NCBI RefSeq assembly: GCF_042427745.1
Contig: NZ_JBHMFA010000015.1
DNA from: Algibacter miyuki
Lineage (GTDB): Bacteria > Bacteroidota > Bacteroidia > Flavobacteriales > Flavobacteriaceae
Reading direction: 5' to 3' (one strand)
DNA: 64,000 nucleotides
Part shown: piece after piece, positions 17,697 to 26,975 of the stretch
How positions within the stretch are numbered: the stretch's first letter is position 1
Layout: every line of letters starts with the position of its first letter
Position numbers and translations under genes: made by a program
Notes under the pieces: model-generated
What the model saw: the letters and a program-made list of their open reading frames with translations, nothing else
The model's database searches: none
What the model was told of the DNA's origin: nothing

Positions 17697-20600
17697 ATGA
17701 AACGCATTTTATTAATAGCCATTATTTTAACCTTAATACTTTTAGGGCTTTTCTTGATTCCGCTTACGGGTGAAGTAGAAAATACAATGGTATTTTTCCT
17801 TGGACGATTCCATCCCATTTTACTACACCTTCCCATAGGTGCATTAATTGTATTGTTTTTCATGGAAATTATTAATGGTTTGCGCCCAGAGCTTAATTTA
17901 GATGCTGCTTGTAAACTGTTGCTTTGGTTTTCCGTTTTCAGTATAGTTCCAACGCTTATTTTGGGCTTTTTATTAGCTTCATCAGGAAATTATAATGAAG
18001 AGTTACTCGATTTACATAAATGGCTTGGTTGGTTTACCGCACTTAGCGCAATTTGGTTGTTGGTATTACGTCAAAAAACACCTGCAAATAACGAAAAGCA
18101 AGTTACCAAATTCTATAAAATTGTTTTATTTGTAAATGTTGTATTGCTTACTTTAACGGGGCATTACGGCGGTTCATTAACGCATGGAGCAACGTATTTA
18201 ACCAAACATATGCCGTCTGGCTTAAAAGCAGCGTTGGGTGTCAATGCTAATGAAGGAGAATATATGGCTGTAAATACGGTTAGCGATTCCACATCTGTAG
18301 AAGCTTTGCATTTTAAAAATAAAGTGAAACCTGTTTTGGAAACCTATTGTTTTGAGTGCCATGGAGCAGATAAACAAAAGGGAGATGTGCGTTTGGATGT
18401 GTTGCATTGGGACATGATAAACGGACATGATGCTGAAGGTTGGCATGCCGCTTTAGATATGATAAATTCTGGGGAAATGCCTCCGAAGAAAGAAGCACAA
18501 TTGGATGCTGATGAGCGTCGCGCTGTAGTAGATTGGATGACGGAGAATTTAGAGCAAGCTGCCATTGCTAAAAATAGCGCGAACAAAGGTGTGATGCGTA
18601 GGTTGACCAAAAAGCAATACACTAATTCGTTAAACGAATTACTCGATGTTCATGTTAATTTTGGAGATGTTTTACCAGACGATGGTAAGTCGGAAATGGG
18701 CTATAGTAATAATGGAAATATCCTTCAAACTTCAGCATTACATATTGATTATTATCAGAAAATAGCACGTGAAGCATTAGATAAAGCCATCGTTTTTGGA
18801 GGTAAACCAGAAACTAAACGCTATAAAGTAACTTTAGGGAAAAATATAGGTGATGGAAAAACTGGCGCCGAGTATGGAGGGTATCAAACCGCTGCTATTA
18901 GTAATAAAGATTTGCGTGTTGATATTTTGGATGAAGAAGGAGTACCTTTCGGAAATTCTTTCAGTAAAGAAAAAGATACCATAAAACGTCTAAAAAATAA
19001 AATAGGCATTGGTATGCGAGGTTCTGCCAGTAATCGTTACAGTGTGGTGAAAGAGGGTATGCTACTAAATTCGGCGTTACCAGCACGAGAGGTGACTCCA
19101 AAATCTTGGCAAGGGCCTTCACCAAATTTAAAATTATTAGTTAAAGAAGATTTTCCAAGAACAGGCGATTTTGTGTTTCGCGTAGAAGCTTCAAAAGGAT
19201 ACAATGCAATATCTGTAGAACGTTTAATCGATTTAAGAAACGATGAACCTGCTAGAAAAACCCAAAAAGCAGTTCGTATAGCAGCAAAGGATATTAAAAA
19301 GACGAAAGGCTTTGTTTTAAAGGATAACCGCTGGTTAGTGGCCGAGAATGTAGCAACTAATGTAAAAACTCAGTTTAAATACCATGTGCCTAAATCGGGT
19401 ATTTATCAAGTCGATTTAGTACATCCTTATGTGTCTGAAGACGCTATGCCATCCTATCAATTAAGCCTTTTGGGTAATAATAAAGAAGGTCGCGTAGGTG
19501 AACGTTTATACATGGATAAAGGCCTTATAGATGCAGATGAAATTGTTACACCAGTAACATTGGCGTATTTATCTGAAGGTGAGCACAAAGCTTATATTGG
19601 CGGTAAGTTTTTTGTAGGCTTTAGCCATATTGTACTTACGCCGTTACCTGAAGATGATCCTTTACCAAAAACGTTAGCAGAAGAAGCAGATAGAAATAAT
19701 ATAAAATATGCCGATGTTAATCCGTCGATACAAGTATTTGCAGGATCTAGAACCGATGATGGTATGGATTACAAAACCTTTGGTGATGCGATAGAGGTTA
19801 CAACGCCAATGGGAGAATATCAAACCTTTGAGTTTAAAGGACGTTTAGAAAATTTGCCAATTCCGTTAGGTAGTGCGCAGGTTAGTGGCGATTTAGCTAA
19901 TATACTTACTGTTGGTCTATGGAATAATCACCTTGTTAAAGACGGAAGTTTCAATGGGCCTCCATTGCTAATAAAATCAGTAGAATTCGAGGCGCCGTAT
20001 CATCCAGTTTGGCCTCCCGAAAGCCATACAAAACTGTTCTTCGATTCGCCGAACAAGATTGATATAGAACTTTATACAGAAGAAGTACTTACACGTTTCA
20101 TGGAACGCGCGTTTAGACGTTCACTTAACCCAGGAGAACTTAATCGTTACATGGATTTCTGGCGTAGTGTTAAGGATGATTTCGAACGTTATGAAGATGG
20201 TGTTAAGGAAGTTATGGTTGCTGTGTTATGTTCTCCAAATTTCATATATTTGTTTGAACCTGAGGTTCCTGAAGGTGAAAAGTCGAAAAAATCTACGGAT
20301 GAGTTTTACTTGGCATCCCAATTATCTTATTTTTTATGGAATTCGCCTCCAGATGAAAAATTGAGTGCTTTAGCGGCTACAAGCGATTTATATGATGACT
20401 TGCCAGAGCAAATTGAGCGCATGGTAGACGACCCTAAAATAACACGAATGATTCATTCTTTTACTTATGAATGGCTTCGTTTAGATCGTCATAAAAGTAT
20501 GGATACCGATGTTGGTGTATATAAAGATTATACCCGCTTTGTGAAAGAAGATATGTTTAAAGAAACCTATGCTTTTATTCAACATATATTGAAAAACGAT

Positions 20601-21332
20601 TTGAGTATTATGAATTTCATTGATTCAGATTTTGCTATGCTGAATCAAAACCTTGCTGAATTCTATGGTATCGATGGTGTTAAGGGGAATGAGTTTAGAC
20701 CAGTTACTTTACCAAAAGAAGCGCAGCGAGGTGGTTTACTCTCGCAAGGTTCATTTTTAAATGGGCATTCCGATGGAGTTCAAGCACATCCAATAAAAAG
20801 AGCTGTTTGGTTGAAAGAAAAAATATTAGGCGATACACCACCACCACCACCACCAAATGTACCGGAATTAGCAACCGATACCCCAGGTTTTGAAAAAATG
20901 ACGTTAAAAGAACAGTTGTTCTTACATAGAAATAAAACCTCGTGTTTAAATTGTCATCATAAAATAGACCCGTTTGGTGTGGTATTTGAAAATTATGATG
21001 CCGTTGGAAGATTTCAATCTATGGCAAAAGGAAAACCTATTGATGTAAAATCAAAATTACCAGATGGTACTGAAATTGAAGGTGTACAAGGTATAAAAGA
21101 TTATATTTTAAGATTGAAGCAGGAAGATTTTACACGCGCTTTAGTTGAAAATATTTATGCTTACGCCTTAGGTCGCGATGTGGGGTTTGCTGATGAAAAA
21201 GAAATTAATCGTATTGTAAAAGAAGTTGTAGAGGATGATTATCGCTTTAAAACAGTGATAGAACAAGTTGTTTTAAGTCCGTCATTTTATAAAAAAGAAC
21301 AAAGTTGGTTTAACAAAATATTTGGATCATGA
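17697..21332 (+). CDS. Membrane-anchored c-type cytochrome-like protein (DUF1587/1592/1588/1585 family)
   Basis: This 1211-residue protein starts with about four membrane helices in the first 165 residues (DUF2231-like). A Planctomycete-type cytochrome c region follows with a haem-binding CFECH motif (C218, C221, H222) and 'GEMPPKKEAQLDADERR'. Then come the DUF1587 region (RRLTKKQYTNSLNELL), a long beta-rich middle, and the DUF1595/1592/1588/1585 block from about 800 on. That block has 'FMERAFRRSLNPGEL', the GDTPPPPPPNVPEL linker and a second haem-like motif CLNCHH at C1083, C1086, H1087. Such proteins are paired with DUF1552 proteins, as here: the next gene overlaps by 4 bp. They are thought to be extracytoplasmic redox enzymes, substrate unproven. 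Location in a glycan locus suggests oxidation of a sugar product. Confidence 0.88.
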   Translation: MKRILLIAIILTLILLGLFLIPLTGEVENTMVFFLGRFHPILLHLPIGALIVLFFMEIINGLRPELNLDAACKLLLWFSVFSIVPTLILGFLLASSGNYNEELLDLHKWLGWFTALSAIWLLVLRQKTPANNEKQVTKFYKIVLFVNVVLLTLTGHYGGSLTHGATYLTKHMPSGLKAALGVNANEGEYMAVNTVSDSTSVEALHFKNKVKPVLETYCFECHGADKQKGDVRLDVLHWDMINGHDAEGWHAALDMINSGEMPPKKEAQLDADERRAVVDWMTENLEQAAIAKNSANKGVMRRLTKKQYTNSLNELLDVHVNFGDVLPDDGKSEMGYSNNGNILQTSALHIDYYQKIAREALDKAIVFGGKPETKRYKVTLGKNIGDGKTGAEYGGYQTAAISNKDLRVDILDEEGVPFGNSFSKEKDTIKRLKNKIGIGMRGSASNRYSVVKEGMLLNSALPAREVTPKSWQGPSPNLKLLVKEDFPRTGDFVFRVEASKGYNAISVERLIDLRNDEPARKTQKAVRIAAKDIKKTKGFVLKDNRWLVAENVATNVKTQFKYHVPKSGIYQVDLVHPYVSEDAMPSYQLSLLGNNKEGRVGERLYMDKGLIDADEIVTPVTLAYLSEGEHKAYIGGKFFVGFSHIVLTPLPEDDPLPKTLAEEADRNNIKYADVNPSIQVFAGSRTDDGMDYKTFGDAIEVTTPMGEYQTFEFKGRLENLPIPLGSAQVSGDLANILTVGLWNNHLVKDGSFNGPPLLIKSVEFEAPYHPVWPPESHTKLFFDSPNKIDIELYTEEVLTRFMERAFRRSLNPGELNRYMDFWRSVKDDFERYEDGVKEVMVAVLCSPNFIYLFEPEVPEGEKSKKSTDEFYLASQLSYFLWNSPPDEKLSALAATSDLYDDLPEQIERMVDDPKITRMIHSFTYEWLRLDRHKSMDTDVGVYKDYTRFVKEDMFKETYAFIQHILKNDLSIMNFIDSDFAMLNQNLAEFYGIDGVKGNEFRPVTLPKEAQRGGLLSQGSFLNGHSDGVQAHPIKRAVWLKEKILGDTPPPPPPNVPELATDTPGFEKMTLKEQLFLHRNKTSCLNCHHKIDPFGVVFENYDAVGRFQSMAKGKPIDVKSKLPDGTEIEGVQGIKDYILRLKQEDFTRALVENIYAYALGRDVGFADEKEINRIVKEVVEDDYRFKTVIEQVVLSPSFYKKEQSWFNKIFGS

Positions 21333-22672
21333 GTAAAAAACCTTGGCATTTAGATCGTCGTACGTTTATTAAAGGATTGGGAGTAGCTTGTATGCTGCCT
21401 TATTTTGAAGGTATGGCCATGAGTAGTTTTTCAAAATTTATAGAACCTGCAATACCTAAACGTATGTGTTTTCTATATTTTCCAAATGGAGTAGGTATTC
21501 CACCTAAAGAAAGTCCGTATTACAAAGATTGGAGTTGGTTTCCTACGGAAGAAGGTACCGATTATAAACTAACAAAAACACTATCTCCTTTAGAAGCTCA
21601 TCGTAATGATATTTCCATTATGGGCGGTTTAAGTCACCCGTATAGTCGTAATGTTTTAGGACATATGGCGGGAGATTCTTGGTTAACAGGGGGTGATTTA
21701 CGTGGAGAGTATAAAAACAGTGTTTCGGTAGATCAAGTTGCGGCCGAAAAATTAAGTAAATACACACGTTTTCCTTCTTTATCATTATCAACTGATGGTG
21801 GTGTGGGGTATAAATCTAGAACATCAACCTTATCTTTTAATTCGTCAGGAAAGCCATTACCTTCAGAACATCGCCAACGTGAAATTTTTGAGCGTTACTT
21901 TTCTCCAAGCGGAGGTGCTTCAACCCTTGAAAGACGTAAAAGTTTAAATCAAGGTAAGAAAATTGTTGATTTGGTTTTAGAAGATAGTAAAAACCTAGAA
22001 AAGCGTTTGGGCGCCAATGATAAAGCGAAATTAGACGAATACTTAACATCGCTTAACCAAGTAGAACAACAGGTAGAGCGTAATGATAAATGGTTGGATG
22101 TACCCATGCAAGAGTTTGATGCAAGTTTAATTAATATGGATGTAGATCCAGCAACGGCGCCAGATGATTATGTAAAATCCATGATGGATTTAATGGTACT
22201 TGGTTTTCAAACTGATGCAACACGAGTGATGACTTACATGATGGCGCGTGAAGACGGTATGGGCTTTGGTGATAATTTCCCGAAAATAGCCTTAGGCTTA
22301 AAAGGACATCATAGTATTTCTCATGATAAAACTTCTGGCCATTGGAAAGATTGGGGACGTTTAGATCAATGGTATGCTAAGAATTTTGCATACTTTATAG
22401 ATAAAATGAAAACCACAGAAGATGCTCATGGTTCTTTATTAGATAATTCACTTATTCTTTATGGAAGCGCTTGTAGTTCAACGCATAATGCTAGAAATTG
22501 CCCACTTGTTTTAGCAGGAGGTTCTAATCTAGGTGTTAAGCACGGCGCATATACCAAGTTTAACGAAAAAGAGGTGCGATTATCAAACCTTTTTGTGAGT
22601 ATGCTTAATAAGGTAGATGTGCCAACTGAAAATTTTTCAGATAGTACAGGGCCATTACCGGCTATTTTTTAA
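21329..22672 (+). CDS. DUF1552 family exported protein
   Basis: The 447-residue protein begins with a twin-arginine-like signal (DRRTFIKGLGVA), so it may be exported folded through Tat. The remainder matches the DUF1552 family, with 'RMCFLYFPNGVGIPP' at the start, 'GHMAGDSWLTGGD' and 'GSACSSTHNARNCPLVLAGG' near the end. These segments are reminiscent of the DUF1501/sulfatase-like alkaline phosphatase fold. Its ATG overlaps the stop of the DUF1592-type gene (ATGA), so the two are translationally coupled and probably form a complex. A Tat signal fits a protein that binds a cofactor before export. Enzymatic role unknown. Confidence 0.88.
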   Translation: MSKKPWHLDRRTFIKGLGVACMLPYFEGMAMSSFSKFIEPAIPKRMCFLYFPNGVGIPPKESPYYKDWSWFPTEEGTDYKLTKTLSPLEAHRNDISIMGGLSHPYSRNVLGHMAGDSWLTGGDLRGEYKNSVSVDQVAAEKLSKYTRFPSLSLSTDGGVGYKSRTSTLSFNSSGKPLPSEHRQREIFERYFSPSGGASTLERRKSLNQGKKIVDLVLEDSKNLEKRLGANDKAKLDEYLTSLNQVEQQVERNDKWLDVPMQEFDASLINMDVDPATAPDDYVKSMMDLMVLGFQTDATRVMTYMMAREDGMGFGDNFPKIALGLKGHHSISHDKTSGHWKDWGRLDQWYAKNFAYFIDKMKTTEDAHGSLLDNSLILYGSACSSTHNARNCPLVLAGGSNLGVKHGAYTKFNEKEVRLSNLFVSMLNKVDVPTENFSDSTGPLPAIF

Positions 22673-22717
22673 ATATAAAATAAACAACTAACTAATAAAT
22701 TAAATCAAATTATATAG

Positions 22718-24046
22718 ATGAGTAAAAAAGCACGCATTCCTGTTGTAAGCAAAGAATTATTATTTCCTTTTATCATTATAACCTCTTTGTTTGCTTTATG
22801 GGGTATTGCTAACGATTTAACAAATCCAATGGTATCTGCTTTCAAAAAAGTAATGCCAGAATTATCAAATATTCAGGCGTCTTTAGTACAGTTTGCTTTT
22901 TATTTTGGGTATTTCTTTATGGCATTTCCGGCGGCTTTATTTATTAGACGGTTTAGTTATAAATCGGGAATTTTACTAGGTTTATCGCTTTATGCTATTG
23001 GTGCATTTTTGTTTTATCCGGCAGCTAAATATGAGGAATATAATTATTTTTTAATTTCATTATGGGTAATTACCTGCGGATTGGCTTTTTTAGAAACTAC
23101 TGCAAATCCTTTAATTCTTGCTTTAGGTGATAAAAGAACCGCGACACAACGCTTAAATTTAGCACAAGCTTTTAATCCGGTGGGGTCGCTTACCGGAATG
23201 ATTATTGCTCAAGTTTTTGTACTTCAGGCTTTGCGTTCAGATGATTATACAGCTGAAGCTTATAATGCATTAGCATCATCAGAATTGGCAGCTATTCGTG
23301 AAAACGATTTAAGTGTTATCAGTATTCCGTATTTAAGTTTAGGTGTTTTGGTTTTAATTATTATGGCCATTATTGTGTTTACAAAAATTCCGAAAACGGC
23401 TGTAGAAGATAAAATGAGTTTAAAAGATTCATTAAAAAAATTGACTGCCAATAAAACCTATTTAAAAGGCGTTTTAGCTCAGGCAGCTTGTGTGGGTTCG
23501 CAAATTATGTGTTGGACGTATATTTTTCATTACGTAGATAATCTAAATGAAACTACCGGGAGTACTATTACGGCAACGAATTACAATGTGGCTGCGATGG
23601 TTTTATTCTTATCTGGGCGTTGGATTGGCACAGCTTTAATGAAAAAAGTAAATCCACCAAAAGTGTTAATGTTATTTGGTTTAGGTGGCGCTTTAGCAAG
23701 TGTTGGAGCTATTGTATTGCCAGGAATGGCTGGGTTAATTTCTTTAGTAGCTATTTCCGTTTTTATGTCTATCATGTTTCCTACCATTTATGGTATTGCT
23801 CTAAAAGATATGGGAGATGAAGCTAAAATTGGTTCTGCTGGATTAGTTATGGCAATTGTAGGAGGTGCGCTTATGCCTATTATTCAGGCGGCTATTTTAG
23901 ATTTAGGTGGCGATGGTTTGGCCGATATTAGTTTTTTAGGCTACATACCAGAGGTTAATTTATCATTTATTCTACCTGCTTTATCATTAGCTTTTGTTGG
24001 TTATTACGGTTACAACAGTATCAAAACGGTAGTGCGAAATGATTAG
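22718..24046 (+). CDS. fucP: FucP-type MFS sugar:H+ symporter
   Basis: The 442-residue major-facilitator protein has about 12 hydrophobic helices. The N-terminal LWGIANDLTNPMV and the fourth-helix CGLAFLETTANPLI match the L-fucose permease FucP subfamily. The D and E in these segments correspond to the proton-coupling acidic residues D46 and E135 of E. coli FucP. 'RLNLAQAFNPVGSLTG' is also typical. Family members carry L-fucose, glucose, galactose, N-acetylglucosamine or related sugars. Here it lies in a rhamnose/uronate context, so a 6-deoxysugar is possible, but the substrate is not decided by the sequence. The PQQ-like gene starts 8 bp before its stop. Confidence 0.85.
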   Translation: MSKKARIPVVSKELLFPFIIITSLFALWGIANDLTNPMVSAFKKVMPELSNIQASLVQFAFYFGYFFMAFPAALFIRRFSYKSGILLGLSLYAIGAFLFYPAAKYEEYNYFLISLWVITCGLAFLETTANPLILALGDKRTATQRLNLAQAFNPVGSLTGMIIAQVFVLQALRSDDYTAEAYNALASSELAAIRENDLSVISIPYLSLGVLVLIIMAIIVFTKIPKTAVEDKMSLKDSLKKLTANKTYLKGVLAQAACVGSQIMCWTYIFHYVDNLNETTGSTITATNYNVAAMVLFLSGRWIGTALMKKVNPPKVLMLFGLGGALASVGAIVLPGMAGLISLVAISVFMSIMFPTIYGIALKDMGDEAKIGSAGLVMAIVGGALMPIIQAAILDLGGDGLADISFLGYIPEVNLSFILPALSLAFVGYYGYNSIKTVVRND

Positions 24047-25976
24047 TATAAACTTCGGAATAAAACAAAATCAACATATTTCTTATAGACTGATATTTGT
24101 TGCGATTGCTTTTTTAGGATTGTTTTCTTGTGAGCAACATCGGGGCAGTGTAGTTCAGGTTGCCGATAGTGAAAATCAGTGGCCCATGTCTGGCGGACCT
24201 GATGGAAGTTATAAAATTAAAACAGATTTAAAAGTTCCGGTGGAATGGTCTGTACGAAATAACGAAAATATCAAATGGAAGAAATCACTTCCTGCTGGAG
24301 GACAAAGTGGTATCGCTGTTTGGGATAATAAATTATTTTTCACCATTAACCCGCCTTTAGATACGGCTCCTTTTTCTGAATTGGAAAGCAATTATAAAGA
24401 CGGTAAATCGAATTATGATATTGTTTATGCTGAAGCAATAAATCGTTTAAGAAAAGAAGGAGCGCCTGCTTTTGAAAAGGTTTTCAACCGGAAAAATACA
24501 GCGCATAATCTTTTCGGAGCTTTTTTGTTTTCAAATGAAAATTATCAAAAACTATCTTCTGAAAAAAAGAAAGCTAATTATAATCGATTACTGAGTAGGA
24601 GTAAAGAAGGCCAGCTATTTTCCGAAGCAAATAAAAAACTGATAGATTATGTGAATTCAAAATCTGATACGGTTTTAAAGCAATATAATAAGTTTCAAGA
24701 AGCAGAGAAAGCATTAAAAACAAGGCCTGCTGGAACCGATGTTGTGTTGTATTGTATGGATGCAAATACAGGAGAAACCATTTGGACAAAACCGGTAAAA
24801 GGATTGTTGCCTAGTGATTATAATTATGCCTTTAGTGATGCGACAACGCCTTGTCCTATGACGGATGGCGAATTTGTTTGGGCCATTAACGCCAGCGGAG
24901 GTATGGCTTGTTTTTCATTAAAAGGTGAATTGGTTTGGGAACGCACTTGGATGCCTACCGTGGGAAGACCGTTTAATAAACAGTTTGACTCGGTGTTGTT
25001 TGAAGATATTATTCTTAACGTAGAACCACCATTTGAAAGTGATTCTACACGAATAAAGGATTGGAATTATCTACACGCTTTTAATAAATATACCGGAAAT
25101 CACGAATGGACGACAGAAGCAGCCATTACGCATTATAATACACCTGTAATTGGAGAAACTTTCGAAGGAAAACCAGCAATTTTAATAGCACGTGGCGGAC
25201 CTCATGGAGTTCCAGAACGCCCTGTTGGATTGAGTTTAATAAGCTTAGAGCAAAATAATGCAGGTAAAGCTTTATGGCATTGGGAACCCGAAGCGCCAAA
25301 TAAATTATCGGGTTATGGCGCCTTAAATACCCAGCATTGGGATACCGAAAAGATATCGTGGATTTATAAATGTGAAGAAAATTTAACCGTAAACTCTAAT
25401 ACAGGGGAACTAATCAATCAAAAGCCTTTAAATATTGTAGATCAATATATTTATGATGAAGCTGATAAAAAATTTCATATAAAGGAAAATGTTGTTCTTA
25501 AAAATTCAGAAAATGAATTCCATTGTAATATGGCGGTCAACGATTATACCTTTTATATGGTTATGCATAAACCTTTTATTGCACGACACAACATTGTAAC
25601 CGGGAAAAATGAACATTTAGAATTGCCTCATGAAAAAAACGCTGACGGTAGTTTTATTTGGAAAACACCACAAACTAACGATGGTTTGAATTCCAAAGGG
25701 CAATTGCACAGTAATGATACGCGTGTTTTAGGTGATGGTTTTCAGCGCTCGTTTTTAGGATCTCCAGTCATGATTAATAATTATATCTACTTTACAAATG
25801 CTGTAGGTATGGTGTATGTTATTGATGCGAATGCTGAGCGTTTTGATGAAACGGCTTTAGTAGCAGTAAACGATTTAGGTGAAAAAGGAAAAACATGGAC
25901 GGTAAATACTTTAAGTTTTGCTAACGGACATATTTATCACCGCACCTTAAAAGAGATTATTTGTATTGGGGAGTAA
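24039..25976 (+). CDS. PQQ-like beta-propeller lipoprotein
   Basis: The 645-residue protein has an N-terminal lipoprotein signal ending LFSC (C about 31). It then shows repeated strand motifs typical of PQQ/quinoprotein-like propellers: 'QWPMSGGPDGSYK', 'DANTGETIWTKPV', 'LVWERTWMPTVGRP', 'KYTGNHEWTTEA' and 'NAVGMVYVIDANAERF'. A helical insertion lies at about residues 105-225. Some relatives are PQQ-dependent dehydrogenases, others are non-catalytic scaffolds like BamB; I do not see the vicinal-cysteine motif expected of methanol dehydrogenases. Its start overlaps the permease gene by 8 bp. Next to the cytochrome-like protein it could be the substrate-oxidising or substrate-binding partner. 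Last gene of the island. Confidence 0.82.
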   Translation: MISINFGIKQNQHISYRLIFVAIAFLGLFSCEQHRGSVVQVADSENQWPMSGGPDGSYKIKTDLKVPVEWSVRNNENIKWKKSLPAGGQSGIAVWDNKLFFTINPPLDTAPFSELESNYKDGKSNYDIVYAEAINRLRKEGAPAFEKVFNRKNTAHNLFGAFLFSNENYQKLSSEKKKANYNRLLSRSKEGQLFSEANKKLIDYVNSKSDTVLKQYNKFQEAEKALKTRPAGTDVVLYCMDANTGETIWTKPVKGLLPSDYNYAFSDATTPCPMTDGEFVWAINASGGMACFSLKGELVWERTWMPTVGRPFNKQFDSVLFEDIILNVEPPFESDSTRIKDWNYLHAFNKYTGNHEWTTEAAITHYNTPVIGETFEGKPAILIARGGPHGVPERPVGLSLISLEQNNAGKALWHWEPEAPNKLSGYGALNTQHWDTEKISWIYKCEENLTVNSNTGELINQKPLNIVDQYIYDEADKKFHIKENVVLKNSENEFHCNMAVNDYTFYMVMHKPFIARHNIVTGKNEHLELPHEKNADGSFIWKTPQTNDGLNSKGQLHSNDTRVLGDGFQRSFLGSPVMINNYIYFTNAVGMVYVIDANAERFDETALVAVNDLGEKGKTWTVNTLSFANGHIYHRTLKEIICIGE

Positions 25977-26048
25977 GATGTGCTTTTCAAAAGCAAGAGT
26001 TTGGAATAAATTGAAATGATAAGTATCTTAATAGTAAACAAAAGTAGA

Positions 26049-26624
26049 TTAACTTAATTCTTTTTTTAAGAGATTTAGAAAGAAGAGGTACAAGTTATCT
26101 TTTTCAAAACCTTTACGTATTTTTTTAAAAGCGATACTCATTTGCGATTCTACAGTTTTTATAGAAACCCCCATGATTTCAGCTATTTCATAATATTTGA
26201 GTCCGTTAATTTTATTCATTTCAAGAGTTTGTCTGCACTTTGGAGGTAGGGTTTCAATAATTTGGTTCATTTTTTCAACCCGTTTTTCTAGTGATTCACT
26301 ATCTTCTTCTATTCTGTCTCTTAATGCTTTTTCATAAACAACATTCAGTAATTTATGACGTCTTTTATCGGTATTAATACTATCAATAAACCTGTTGTAA
26401 GTAATAGTATATAGGTAGTTTTTTGGCGATTTGCACTCGTGTAATTTTTCTTTAGCATTCCATAAATCAATAAAAGCTTGCTGTACAATATCTTCTGACC
26501 TCATTTTATCATGGGTGTAGGTAACCATGTAAGCTACTAACCTGTCGTAATATAAATCAAAAAGAACCTTAAAGGCGTTTTTATCACCATTTTTTATGGC
26601 TATAGTGGCTTCAAGTTCATTCAT
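26049..26624 (-). CDS. RNA polymerase ECF sigma factor (FecI-type), copy 1
   Basis: The 191-residue protein has sigma region 2 (DIVQQAFIDLWNAKEKL) and region 4 with a helix-turn-helix (YYEIAEIMGVSIKTVESQM). This is the layout of short ECF sigma factors of the Bacteroidota sigma-70 family. It is closely similar along its whole length to the sigma gene at 35052. It is transcribed leftward, divergently from the FecR gene at 26976. In many FecI/FecR systems the two genes instead share an operon. It should direct transcription of the SusC/SusD operon to its right when the receptor signals through FecR. It converges on the PQQ-like gene, whose stop is 73 bp away. Confidence 0.93.
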   Translation of the reverse strand: MNELEATIAIKNGDKNAFKVLFDLYYDRLVAYMVTYTHDKMRSEDIVQQAFIDLWNAKEKLHECKSPKNYLYTITYNRFIDSINTDKRRHKLLNVVYEKALRDRIEEDSESLEKRVEKMNQIIETLPPKCRQTLEMNKINGLKYYEIAEIMGVSIKTVESQMSIAFKKIRKGFEKDNLYLFFLNLLKKELS

Positions 26625-26975
26625 ACATTAACCTTTACAATATTTAAATAGACGAGAGGATTTGTAAGTGTTTGGTGTCATTCTTGAACAATAGTATAAA
26701 CAAAAGATTAAATATGCAATATTTTACTAATATAAAGTTAAAGAATAATTAGTAAATATTATTATCGTATTATAGATTGGAAGTATTTAAAAATTCTTTG
26801 TTTATTCTAAAAAAAAATGTCGTTTTAATAGAAGTAAGCATCTTTGTTTTAATTAATAATTTGGTATTGTTTTTTTTGTAAATCGTAATAATTTAATATA
26901 AAAGGTGTTTTTTTTTAGGGGTTTTAGATGTTTTGCAGGTAATAATTCATGTAAACACTTAAAAGAGTAATTAAC
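26625..26975. promoter_or_regulatory. Divergent control region of import module 1
   Basis: These 351 bp lie between the sigma gene (left) and the FecR gene (right). They share two blocks with the equivalent region of module 2. One is an identical 34-bp stretch at 26687-26720 (same as 35684-35717), continuing into weaker similarity as far as about 26790. The other is the pair TAGGGGTTTT at 26916-26925 and ATGTAAAC at 26949-26956, separated by 23 bp exactly as in module 2. The first block is on the sigma side and the second close to the FecR start, so they are candidates for the two divergent promoters. No gene is seen in between. Confidence 0.6.

Noticed and set aside
20838..20870. Run of CCA codons (six prolines) in the DUF1592-type gene as a repeat artefact
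   Set aside because: The GDTPPPPPPNVPEL linker is a usual feature of this protein family just before its C-terminal domain.
25981..25995. Short hairpin after the PQQ-like gene as a terminator
   Set aside because: Only a 6-bp AT-rich stem (TGCTTT/AAAGCA) with no T run after it.
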